64,000 nucleotides of DNA, taken from NCBI GenBank assembly GCA_963837945.1, contig CAWIQD010000032.1:1-64000 (forward strand). The letters run 5' to 3'. This DNA is from CAVUBL01 sp963837945 (lineage in GTDB: Bacteria > Acidobacteriota > Thermoanaerobaculia > Multivoradales > DATKCC01). The notes beneath the pieces are model-generated. The model searched no databases. It was not told the DNA's origin and was given only the letters and a program-made list of their open reading frames with translations. Positions 55,339 to 64,000 of this stretch are shown one piece after another; the first letter of the stretch is position 1; every line of letters begins with the position of its first letter. The translations under genes and the position numbers were made by a program.

Positions 55339-57188
55339 TTCGCGTGCGGACGACGCGGACCCTGAGGGGCGGGATGCGAGGGGGCCGGCCCGGCTGCGGC
55401 CCAGCTGTCCGCTCCGGCGACGCCCGGAGCCGCCCCCGTTCTCGCTCGACCGGGACCCATCCGACCGCTCCGGCGATCGGCTGTTGGCCCGGCTGGGCCT
55501 ACTCGAGGACGCGGCACCGCTCTTCGGCACCAGTACCCGGGTGCCCGGCCTCGGGGTCCTGCTGGCGATGCCCGCCCTGGTGGAGAGCGGTGTGCTCGCG
55601 GTGGCCCGCGAGATCTACGGGGGCCTCGGGCCGGCCTTCTACGGGCTGCGTACCACGCTCGTGACCCTGCTGCTGATGGCGCTCCTGCGAGTCAAGCGGC
55701 CCGAGGGGCTCAAGGAGCGCTCGCCCAGCCAGCTCGGCCAAGTGCTCGGCCTCGACCGCGCCCCGGAGGTCAAGACCTTGCGCCGCAAGCTCGCCCGGCT
55801 CGCCGCCCAGGGCCGCGCGGCCGAGCTCGGCCGCGCCCTGGCACGGCTCCGGGTCGCCACCCGGGGGCACGCCGTGGGCTTCCTCTACGTCGACGGCCAC
55901 GTGCGCGCCTACCACGGCGACCGCGAGATCCCGAAGACCCATGTGGCCCGGATTCGCCTCTCGATGCCGGCCACTACCGACTACTGGGTCCACGATGCCG
56001 AGAGCGAGCCCCTCTTCGTCGTTCCCACCGAGGCCAACCGGGGGATGGTCGAGATGCTGCCGGGCATCCTCGCCGAGGTCCGAGAGCTCGTCGGCGAGCG
56101 CCGGGTCACCGTCGTCTTCGACCGCGGCGGCTGGAGCCCAGAGCTGTTTGCCCGGATCCTCGCTCACGGCTTCGACATGCTCACCTACCGCAAGGCCCCC
56201 TACCGCCCGGTGCCCCTCGGCCGGTTCCGGCGCCACCAGGCGAAGATCGACGGGGCCACGCTCGACTACTGGCTCGCCGACCAGGGCATCCTCCTCGAGT
56301 ACGGCCCAAGGAAAAAGCGCAGGAGGCTGTCACCTCCGCCAGGTCACCCGTCTGAGCGAGAGCGGCCACCAGACGCCCATCCTCACCTCCCGCCGGGACC
56401 TCGACGCCCTCGAGGTCGCCTACCGCATGTTCGAGCGCTGGGGACAGGAGAACTTCTTCAAGTACCTCCGCGAGGAGTTCGCCCTCGACGCCCTGGTCGA
56501 CTACGCCACCGAGCCGGCCGACGCCACTCGCGACGTCCCGAACCCCGAGCGCAAGAAGCTCGACGCCCAGCTACGCAAGGCCCGCGCCCACCTCGAGCAA
56601 CTCCAGGCCCACTACGGGCTCGCCGCCCTCGACAACCGCGAGCGCCTGCGGCCCACCATGCGCGGATTCAAGATCGCCAACGCCCCTCTCGCCTCCCGCC
56701 TGCGCGAGGCGATCGGGCGGATCACCGAGCTCGAGGCCCAGCGCGCGAAGCTGCCCACCCGCGTCCCGGTCCAGGAGGTCGTCCAGGCCGACGTCGTCAA
56801 GCTCTCCGTCGAGCGCAAGCACCTCACCGACCTGCTCAAGATGGTCGCCTACCAGGCCGAAGGCGATCTGCTCCGCCTCCTCGCTCCCCACTACCGTCGC
56901 ACCGAGCAGGAGGGCCGCACCCTCGTCCAGAGTGCGCTCGCCGCGGCCGGCGATCTCGAAGTCACCACCACCGAGCTCCGCGTCGCCCTCGATCCCCTCA
57001 GCTCGCCCCACAAGACCCGGGCCCTCGCCGCCGTCTGCGACCAGCTCAACGCCTCCGCCGCCCGCTTCCCCGGCACCCACCTCCGGATGCGCTTCACCCT
57101 CAAGCCCGAACCGCCCCAAAACCCCGCCTTCCCCGGTCCTCGCCCGACCCCAGTCGACGACCGACCGGACAATTCGAGACCGGGGTAG
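54721..57188 (+). CDS. DDE transposase, two frameshifts
   Basis: The N-terminus is a two-HTH domain (RQCEVARAFGYDVRTVRRHQRRFEEGGLAAL; VSNREIARRLGIDEKAVRKLARRLG). After a frame change near 55365 the catalytic part shows a first Asp in VGFLYVDGHVRAYHG, second Asp in VTVVFDRGGWSPELF, and a Glu in the ERWGQENFFKYLREEF segment in the next frame (change near 56330). The RAYHG...PKTHVARIRLSMPATTDYWV motif is typical of a large IS transposase group often annotated only as 'putative transposase'. The C-terminus (LEQLQAHYG...HLRMRFTLKP) ends just before the right inverted repeat. Frameshifts make activity doubtful unless they are errors. Confidence 0.85.
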
Positions 57189-57207
57189 GTCAGGAGGTCT
57201 GGAATCC
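57183..57207 (+). repeat. Right terminal inverted repeat
   Basis: GGGTAGGTCAGGAGGTCTGG (57183-57202) mirrors the left end; see 54603-54627. Confidence 0.9.
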
Positions 57208-57271
57208 CCGCGAACCGGACGAGGACGCCGCGGGTCGAGGGGAGGGAGGAGATGGCGATACACTTCCTCCG

Positions 57272-58336
57272 ATGCGCTCCTTCGCCCCCGGTTTTCTCGA
57301 GGAGCAGCCGATCTCCCGGCACCTCGAAGAGGTTCTTCGCGAGCTCCGCGACTACCGGGGCACGGAGGAGCACTGCCTGGACCTCCGACCCCTCGAGGTC
57401 CGCCGCGTCCTGTGGGAATCGGCGATCTTCGACAGCGTCCGCTCCTCGAACCGGATCGAGGGCGTCGTCGTGCCGGAGTCGCGGCTCAGGGAGCTGGTCC
57501 AGAGGAGGCGGTCGGCCATCGACCGGGCCGACCGGGACGTCGCTGGCTACCACGCCGCCCTGAGGGAGTTCCTCGCCTCCGGCCCGGGCTCACGGTTTTC
57601 GCCCGAGAACGTCCTCCACCTGTACCGGCTCTTCGACGACACGCCGCCGTACTACAGCCGTCCACCCGACCTGTTCAAGTGCCGAAACGAGGTGGACCTG
57701 GAAGCCCCATTGGCCGGCTCTCGCGTGGAGTGGTTGGCGACCGTTCCGGCGGCGGAGACGCCCGAGACCCTCGAGGAGCTTCAAGGGCGCTTCGAGGGCC
57801 AGCGGCGGGATGGGGGCGTGGAGCCCCTCCTCCTCGTCGCCGCGTACGTCCTCGACTTCGTGATGATCCATCCGTTTCGCACCGGCAACGGTCGGCTGGC
57901 CCGGCTCCTCACCAGTTTGCTGCTGCAGAGGGAAGGCTATGAGGTGGGACGGTACGTGAGCCTCGAGCGCATCCTCGAGGGGCGACTCCAGGCCTACCGC
58001 GACGCGTTCTCCGAGTCGGCTCCGGGCTGGCACCACAGCCTGCACGATCTCCTGCCGTGGTGGGAGTTCTTCCTGGAGTCGATGCTGCTCACGGCGTACC
58101 GCGAGCTCGAGGCGTGGGCGGAGGCGACGCCAGCCGTCTCCGGGTACAAGGGCGAGGTCGTGGAGGCTACCGTCGAGCGCCTCCTGCCCGCCCGCTTCCG
58201 CGTCCGCGAGGTGCTCGAGGCCTACCCCGGCCGCGTCAGCCGCGCCACCGTGAACCGCGCCCTCCGGCGCCTCCGGGCGGCGGGACGCCTCGAGCTGGCG
58301 AGGTCCGGGCGGGGCGCCCTCTGGGCGAAGCGGTGA
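57272..58336 (+). CDS. Fic-domain protein with N-terminal inhibitory motif and C-terminal winged helix
   Basis: 354 aa. Fic proteins usually AMPylate target proteins with ATP. The inhibitory motif [S/T]xxxE[G/N] is seen as SSNRIEGV (~59-65), placing it in the class with an intramolecular N-terminal inhibition helix. The catalytic loop is HPFRTGNGRLARLL, with catalytic His200; the usual Asp/Glu that binds Mg2+ is Thr here. The C-terminal ~65 residues form a winged helix (VREVLEAYPGRVSRATVNRALRRLRAAGRLELA), suggesting DNA binding or autoregulation. ATG 57272 has GGAGGAG ~21 bases upstream only, so the start is uncertain. It lies directly right of the IS end. Confidence 0.87.
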   Translation: MRSFAPGFLEEQPISRHLEEVLRELRDYRGTEEHCLDLRPLEVRRVLWESAIFDSVRSSNRIEGVVVPESRLRELVQRRRSAIDRADRDVAGYHAALREFLASGPGSRFSPENVLHLYRLFDDTPPYYSRPPDLFKCRNEVDLEAPLAGSRVEWLATVPAAETPETLEELQGRFEGQRRDGGVEPLLLVAAYVLDFVMIHPFRTGNGRLARLLTSLLLQREGYEVGRYVSLERILEGRLQAYRDAFSESAPGWHHSLHDLLPWWEFFLESMLLTAYRELEAWAEATPAVSGYKGEVVEATVERLLPARFRVREVLEAYPGRVSRATVNRALRRLRAAGRLELARSGRGALWAKR

Positions 58337-58365
58337 GGGGCGATGCCCTGAGAGCCTACGACCCG

Positions 58366-59856
58366 TCAGAGGCCGTGGCGGCGGAGCTTGCCGGCGAGGC
58401 TCTTCGCGGTGATGCCGAGGAGCTCGGCGGCCGCCTCGCGGTCGCCCTGGGCGAGGGTCATGGCCTCGCGCAGAGCGCGCAGCTCGACCGCGTCGAGTCG
58501 CTCGCGGAGTGGGCGAAAGGTCTCGGGCGAGCGCTCGGAACGGGCGCCGGCCTCGGCGGCCGGCGGCAGGCTGGTGGCGTAGCGCTCGAACGGCTCCTCG
58601 CCCCGCAGCCCGCGCTCGACCGCCCAGCGGACCGAGCCGAAGTGGGCGCTCTCGAGCGCTCCGCTCGGGTCGGCGAGGAGCACCGCGCGCTCGACCGAGT
58701 TCTGGAGCTCGCGGACGTTGCCGGGCCAGTCGTAGGCCATGAGCAGGGTGAGCGCGCGCCGGCTCACCCCCGAGATCCTCTTGCCGTACTTCTCCGCCGC
58801 CCGCGCGGCGAAGTGGAGCACCAGGCGGGGAAGGTCCTCCAGCCGGTCGCGCAGCGGCGGCACGTGGAGCTCGAGGCCCGAGAGGCGGTAATAGAGGTCG
58901 GCGCGGAACCGGCCGCCGCGCACCAGCTCGTCGACGTTGCGGTTCGAGGCCGCCACCACCCGGGCCTCGAACCTGAGCGGATGGTCGCCGCCCAGGGGCA
59001 GGACCTCGCGCTCCTGGAGCACGCGCAGGAGCTTCGCCTGAAGCGGGTCGGCCAGCTCCCCCACCTCGTCGAGGAAGATGGTGCCGGCGTCCGCCTGGCG
59101 GAAGCGTCCGGGGCGGGGCTCGACCCCCGCGGCGACGCCCGCCGCGACCCCGAACAGCTCCGCCTCCAGAAGCTCCTGCGGGATCGCCGCGCAGCTGATC
59201 GCCACGAACGGGCCGGCGGCGGCGCGGCTCGATTCGTGGAGCGCGCGGGCCACCAGCTCCTTGCCGGCTCCCGTCTCACCGAGCAGGAGCACGTGGAGGT
59301 CGCTACGGGCCGCCGCGCGCAGGTGCTCGAGCAGGCCGCGCATGGCGGGCGACTCCCCGACCACCATCCCTTCCGGGAGGACCAGCTCGTCGCCGCCGTG
59401 CGGCCGGCGGCCGGCGGCCGGCGCTCCCTCGGCCTGACGCACCTTCTCGCCGACGTAGCTCAGGAGCTCGCTCACCCAGGCGTCCGGCCGCTCGCGGCGC
59501 CGCGGGAACGCCGCGACCACCGCCAGTCCGCCGTCGTCGGTGCCGGGGCACACCACCGTCCAGCATCCGGAGTCCGTCTCCAGGGTCATCGGCTCGGTGC
59601 ACCGGTCCGACGCGAGCTCGGCGGCGAACCACGCGGCCTGCTCGGTCTCGGGGAGGGTGCCGACGGCGTCGCGCAGGAAGAGGTCGCCCTCGACCGGCGC
59701 GAACACCCACAGGGCCGAGGCGCCGACCTGGTCGGCCACTCGGGCGAGGAGCCGCGAGCGGCCCTCCTGGGAGAGCCCGGGGCCGAGCTCCTCGAGGTCG
59801 CGGACCAGGCGGAGCACGGAGACCGGCGTGCCTTCCTCCTCTCGCCTTGGATCCAC
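58366..59856 (-). CDS. GAF-like/AAA+/Fis regulator with degenerate GAFTGA loop
   Basis: 496 aa, intact. Residues ~10-150 form a GAF-like sensory region (QEGRSRLLARVADQVGASALWVFAP...). The AAA+ domain has Walker A LLLGETGAGKELVARALHE, Walker B AGTIFLDEVGELA, FRADLYYRLSGLELHVPPLRDR and WPGNVRELQNSVERAV. The C-terminal HTH is QGDREAAAELLGITAKSLAGKLRRHGL. As in the regulator at 22.3 kb the sigma54-contact loop is changed, here to GVAAGV. It may activate another RNA polymerase form or act as a repressor. Target genes are unknown; it is the gene before tRNA-Lys and purA on the same strand. Confidence 0.87.
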   Translation of the reverse strand: MDPRREEEGTPVSVLRLVRDLEELGPGLSQEGRSRLLARVADQVGASALWVFAPVEGDLFLRDAVGTLPETEQAAWFAAELASDRCTEPMTLETDSGCWTVVCPGTDDGGLAVVAAFPRRRERPDAWVSELLSYVGEKVRQAEGAPAAGRRPHGGDELVLPEGMVVGESPAMRGLLEHLRAAARSDLHVLLLGETGAGKELVARALHESSRAAAGPFVAISCAAIPQELLEAELFGVAAGVAAGVEPRPGRFRQADAGTIFLDEVGELADPLQAKLLRVLQEREVLPLGGDHPLRFEARVVAASNRNVDELVRGGRFRADLYYRLSGLELHVPPLRDRLEDLPRLVLHFAARAAEKYGKRISGVSRRALTLLMAYDWPGNVRELQNSVERAVLLADPSGALESAHFGSVRWAVERGLRGEEPFERYATSLPPAAEAGARSERSPETFRPLRERLDAVELRALREAMTLAQGDREAAAELLGITAKSLAGKLRRHGL

Positions 59857-59993
59857 TCCGCAAGACCTCTGCGCGAAACATAGGGGGTCATGAATCAGAC
59901 CACTGGATTCGACGAGAACCGTCCAGGGGTGGCGCGCGCCCGCGAAACGTTTCGGGCCCGCGGAGCACCGGAGCCGGGCGGAGAGGGGGGATC

Positions 59994-60066
59994 TGGGCCG
60001 TCAGGGAATCGAACCCTGGACCCGCGGATTAAAAGTCCGCTGCTCTGCCGACTGAGCTAACGGCCC
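59994..60066 (-). tRNA. tRNA-Lys (anticodon TTT)
   Basis: The minus strand reads GGGCCGTTAGCTCAG at the 5' end. The D arm is normal and the anticodon loop is ACTTTTAA (TTT). The T arm is GGTTCGATTCC, and the acceptor stem closes GGGCCGT/ACGGCCC with discriminator A. 73 nt; CCA is not encoded. Confidence 0.97.
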
Positions 60067-60144
60067 GCGGCAGTATAGCCCGGCGCGGGAGCCGGCCGAG
60101 GGAGGTGCGGGCCGACGAGGACGGGCGCGGGACCGCTTCCCGTC

Positions 60145-61485
<1,341 letters not shown>

Positions 61486-61624
61486 ACCTTCAGCCCCGTC
61501 GGCGCAAACCGCGAGAGGGTACCAGACCTACGCGCCCAGGTAAACACCCGTCGGGGCGGGCCGGCGAACACCCTGCGGGGCAGAGCGCCGGGCCCGCACG
61601 GGTGCTAGCATCCCCTCGCCGGCG

Positions 61625-62506
61625 ATGGCGCCGGCACCGACCTCCCCGACCGCCGTGAGCCCACTCTCGATCTTCCTGCGCGCCGAGATCGTCGTCCTGC
61701 CCCTGGCCTACCTGATCACGGCGGTGGCCTACGGGCGGATCTTCTTCGCCGCCGGCCGCTCCTCGGAGCGCATGGCCCAGCCCCTTCTGCGCGCGACCTT
61801 GGCCCTGCATCTCGCCTACCTGGGCGCCCTGACGGTGCACTGGCAGCAGTTCCCGGCCGCCACCATCGCCCAGGGGCTGTCGGTCGTCGCCTTCGCCGTC
61901 GGCGTGACCTACGCCCTGGTCGAGTGGCGGGGCCGCGAGCGCTCGACCGGCTTCTGGATCGTCTCGGTGATCTTCTTCGTCCAGCTCCTCTCCTCGGTCC
62001 TCAGGCCGCCGGAGTCGGTGCCCTCGACCGAGGTGCTGCACAGCGTCTGGTTCGCCTCGCACGCCTTCCTGGCGCTGGTCGCCTACGCCGCCTTCGTCAT
62101 GGCCGCGGCCTACGGCTTCCTGTTCCTCGAGCTCTACCGCGAGCTCAAGCGCGGGCTGTTCTCGGTCTTCTTCGGCAAGCTGCCGCCGCTCGAGGCGCTC
62201 GAGCGGATGATGAGCGGCGCCCTCCACGTCGGGTTCGTGGCGCTCACCGGCTCGGTCGTGATCGGCGCCGTCTGGGCCTACCGGCTCTACGGGAAGGTGT
62301 GGCCGGCCGATCCGATCATCCAGCTCACCTTCGCCACCTGGGCGCTCTACGGGCTGGCGCTCCTGCTGCGGCGGACGCAGCAGTGGCAAGGCCGCCAGAC
62401 CGCCTTCGCCAGCCTCGCGGGGCTGTGCGCCATCCTCCTCTCGCTGGTGGTGGTGAACTTCGTCGTCGGCAACTTCCACGGCACCCTCGGAACCGGGACC
62501 TCCTGA
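61625..62506 (+). CDS. CcsA/HemX-like membrane protein
   Basis: 293 aa with eight or so membrane segments and the cytochrome c assembly pattern. A conserved WFASHAFLALVAYAAFVMAAAYGFLFL region carries the haem-ligand-type His, and ALHVGFVALTGSVVIGAVWAYRLYGKVW holds a second His. Relatives next to hemA are often called HemX and are thought to affect haem synthesis or cytochrome c maturation. It lies 49 bases upstream of hemA, so co-transcription is likely. It lacks a full CcsA WGxWWxWD motif; AVWAYRLYGKVW takes its place. Confidence 0.82.
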   Translation: MAPAPTSPTAVSPLSIFLRAEIVVLPLAYLITAVAYGRIFFAAGRSSERMAQPLLRATLALHLAYLGALTVHWQQFPAATIAQGLSVVAFAVGVTYALVEWRGRERSTGFWIVSVIFFVQLLSSVLRPPESVPSTEVLHSVWFASHAFLALVAYAAFVMAAAYGFLFLELYRELKRGLFSVFFGKLPPLEALERMMSGALHVGFVALTGSVVIGAVWAYRLYGKVWPADPIIQLTFATWALYGLALLLRRTQQWQGRQTAFASLAGLCAILLSLVVVNFVVGNFHGTLGTGTS

Positions 62507-62555
62507 GCCGGCCCGAACCAGACGCCCCTCTCGTCCTACGGCCAGGCACTCCCCG

Positions 62556-63851
62556 ATGACCGCCCCGTCCAGCAGCCGCCAGGACCTGCCTCTGCTCCTC
62601 GTGGGCACCGATCACCGGTGCTCGCCGGTCGAGCTGCGCGAGCGGGTGGCCTACTCCGGCGAGCACGCCGAGGAGCTGCTCGTCCACCTGCTCGCCCGCC
62701 CCGAGGTGGCCGAGAGCGTGCTCGTCTCGACCTGCAACCGCACCGAGGTCTATGCCAAGCCGCGCGACGACAACGCCTACCACGCGGTGGTCGAGCTGGC
62801 CTTCGCCTCGCGCGCCCCGGAGCTCGCCGACCAGGGCCGGCTGTACGTCAAGCGGGGGCGCGAGGCGGCTCGCCACCTGATGTCGGTCGCGAGCGGGCTC
62901 GAGTCGATGGTCCTCGGCGAGCCCGAGATCCTCAGCCAGGTCAAGCAGGCGACGGCGCTCGCCGACGTCGTGGGCACCAGCGGCACCCTGCTGCGGCGCC
63001 TCGGCCGGGCGGCGCTCAAGGCGGGCAGCCGGGCACGCTCGGAGACCGGGATCACCAGCGGCGCCGTGTCGCTCGGGTACGCCACGGTCGAGCTCGCCCG
63101 GGCGATCTTCAACCGCCTGGAAGAGGCCCGGATCCTGGTGGTCGGGGCGGGCGAGACCGGCCGCATGGTGACCCGGAACCTGCTCGAGAAGGGCGCCGGC
63201 CACCTGACCGTGACCAACCGCTCCGCGCTCCGGATCGAGAGTTTCTTGAGGGAGTTCCCCGAAGCCCAGGTCCAGCCCTTCGAGGACCGAGTCCACGGCC
63301 TGGTGGCCGCGGATCTGGTGGTGGTCACCACCGGCGCCGACCAGCCGGTGCTGCGCGCGGAGGACTTCGCCACCGCCATGCTCCGCCGGCCCGGGCGCTC
63401 GCTGCTGGTGGTCGACCTCGGCATCCCGCGCAACGTCGAGCCGGCGACCGCCCGGCTGAGCAACGTCTTCCTGCACGACGTCGACTCGCTCGAGACCCTG
63501 ATCCAGCGCAACCTGAAGCGCCGGCGCGAGGAGGTGCCGCGGGTCGAGGAGATCCTCGACGACGAGCTCGGCCATCTCCTCGCCTGGTACCGGGGGCTCG
63601 AGGCCGAGCCGGTGATCGCCAGCCTCCAGAAGCAGGCCGAGCGGGTCCGCCGGCGGGAGGTCGCGTCGGTCCTCGACCGCTTCCCGGCCGAGACCCACGA
63701 GGACCTCGACCGGCTGACCCGCGCCCTGGTGCGCAAGATCCTCCACCATCCGAGCCGGCGCCTGCGCGGCGCCGACGGCGAGGACCAGCTCCCCCACCTC
63801 GACCTGGTCCGCGAGCTCTTCCAGCTCGACCAGGAAGAGGCCGACTCCTGA
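62556..63851 (+). CDS. hemA: Glutamyl-tRNA reductase
   Basis: 431 aa, intact. Reduces glutamyl-tRNA(Glu) to glutamate-1-semialdehyde with NADPH, opening C5 tetrapyrrole synthesis. Signatures: GTDHRCSPVELRERVAYS, the catalytic Cys in VSTCNRTEVYA, SGLESMVLGEPEILSQVKQA, the NADPH-binding ILVVGAGETGRMVTRNLLEKG, VVDLGIPRNVEPA and the C-terminal dimerisation helix. It follows the HemX-like gene and precedes hemC by 25 bases. Confidence 0.97.
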   Translation: MTAPSSSRQDLPLLLVGTDHRCSPVELRERVAYSGEHAEELLVHLLARPEVAESVLVSTCNRTEVYAKPRDDNAYHAVVELAFASRAPELADQGRLYVKRGREAARHLMSVASGLESMVLGEPEILSQVKQATALADVVGTSGTLLRRLGRAALKAGSRARSETGITSGAVSLGYATVELARAIFNRLEEARILVVGAGETGRMVTRNLLEKGAGHLTVTNRSALRIESFLREFPEAQVQPFEDRVHGLVAADLVVVTTGADQPVLRAEDFATAMLRRPGRSLLVVDLGIPRNVEPATARLSNVFLHDVDSLETLIQRNLKRRREEVPRVEEILDDELGHLLAWYRGLEAEPVIASLQKQAERVRRREVASVLDRFPAETHEDLDRLTRALVRKILHHPSRRLRGADGEDQLPHLDLVRELFQLDQEEADS

Positions 63852-63876
63852 CCCCCGACCCCCGGCGCCCGCATCG

Positions 63877-64000
63877 ATGACCGACACTCTCCGGCTCGGC
63901 ACCCGCAAGTCCGAGCTCGCCGTCGCCCAGTCGACCACCGTCGCCCGCTCCCTCGAAGCGCTCCACCCCGGCCTGCGCGTCGAGCTGGTCACGCTCTCGA
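63877..64000 (+). CDS. hemC: Porphobilinogen deaminase, 5' part only
   Basis: The N-terminal 41 residues (TDTLRLGTRKSELAVAQSTTV, then LHPGLRVELVTLS) match HemC, which condenses four porphobilinogens into hydroxymethylbilane. The gene is cut by the window edge. Its place after hemA supports the call. Confidence 0.93.
   Translation, partial: MTDTLRLGTRKSELAVAQSTTVARSLEALHPGLRVELVTLS

Larger units (their letters stand above)
54603..57207 (+). mobile_element. Insertion sequence with 25-bp terminal inverted repeats
   Basis: A ~2.6-kb element bounded by near-perfect inverted repeats and containing one DDE transposase gene. AAT flanks the innermost 20-bp repeat on both outer sides, but it may be part of the repeat, so I do not call a target duplication. 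It sits between HTH-array gene B and the Fic gene. Confidence 0.85.

Overview
The window is GC-rich DNA from a bacterial chromosome. Gene content suggests a soil- or sediment-type Acidobacteriota (Thermoanaerobaculia-like) or a similar lineage with a large genome. That placement is inference: it rests on ECF sigma factors paired with TPR or CHAT proteins, NtrC-like regulators with a degenerate GAFTGA loop, 'YAGG/WDGT' propeller-like repeats and a giant RHS protein. Many genes carry single-base frameshifts, including the normally indispensable guaA. Much of the apparent breakage may therefore be indel error in the assembly, and I annotate such genes across their frameshifts.

Layout. (1) 1-10.8 kb: a dedicated Hsp70-GrpE pair on the minus strand, divergent from a membrane VWA protein that overlaps a CHAT-protease/STAND-like NTPase gene. 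Converging on these is a minus-strand block encoding an 87-aa proline-rich protein, a polytopic membrane protein and a 1069-aa protein of unknown function. Together they look like an uncharacterised NTP-dependent signalling or conflict island. (2) 10.9-16.1 kb: an ECF sigma, anti-sigma and TPR-CHAT lipoprotein operon. Upstream lies a leader with a 14-codon ORF, a Shine-Dalgarno perfectly complementary to the 16S 3' end, a multi-helix RNA and a terminator. (3) 16.2-23.6 kb: corA, an MFS transporter, a PLP-dependent decarboxylase, guaA, and an NtrC-like regulator coupled to an 85-aa sigma-region-2-like protein. (4) 23.8-47.7 kb: a secreted protein, a secreted zinc metalloprotease and a ~14.4-kb RHS toxin gene with metallopeptidase tip and lipoprotein immunity. 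A mobile-type gene follows, then a 2.4-kb near-identical second RHS core with a pore-former-like tip and membrane immunity protein, then an AT-richer graveyard of orphan tips and immunity genes. (5) 48.1-51.7 kb: a decayed IS3 element next to an ECF sigma/TPR-regulator pair. (6) 51.8-54.6 kb: two paralogous genes built almost entirely of tandem ~46-aa Myb/GcrA-like helix-turn-helix modules (7 and 10 copies). (7) 54.6-57.2 kb: an insertion sequence with 25-bp inverted repeats. (8) 57.3-64 kb: a Fic protein, a GAF-AAA-Fis regulator, tRNA-Lys, purA, and a CcsA/HemX-like gene followed by hemA and hemC.

How the genes work together. The RHS locus has the classic modular layout: a long secreted carrier whose C-terminal toxin is swapped by recombination between duplicated cores, each tip followed by its immunity gene. 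The ECF/anti-sigma operon probably senses envelope signals and expresses a lipoprotein protease. The left island combines chaperone, VWA, CHAT and NTPase parts often found in bacterial defence or signalling systems, but its membrane and 1069-aa parts are unfamiliar to me. The tandem HTH arrays are the other strong candidate for undescribed biology. The right end is housekeeping (purine and tetrapyrrole synthesis).
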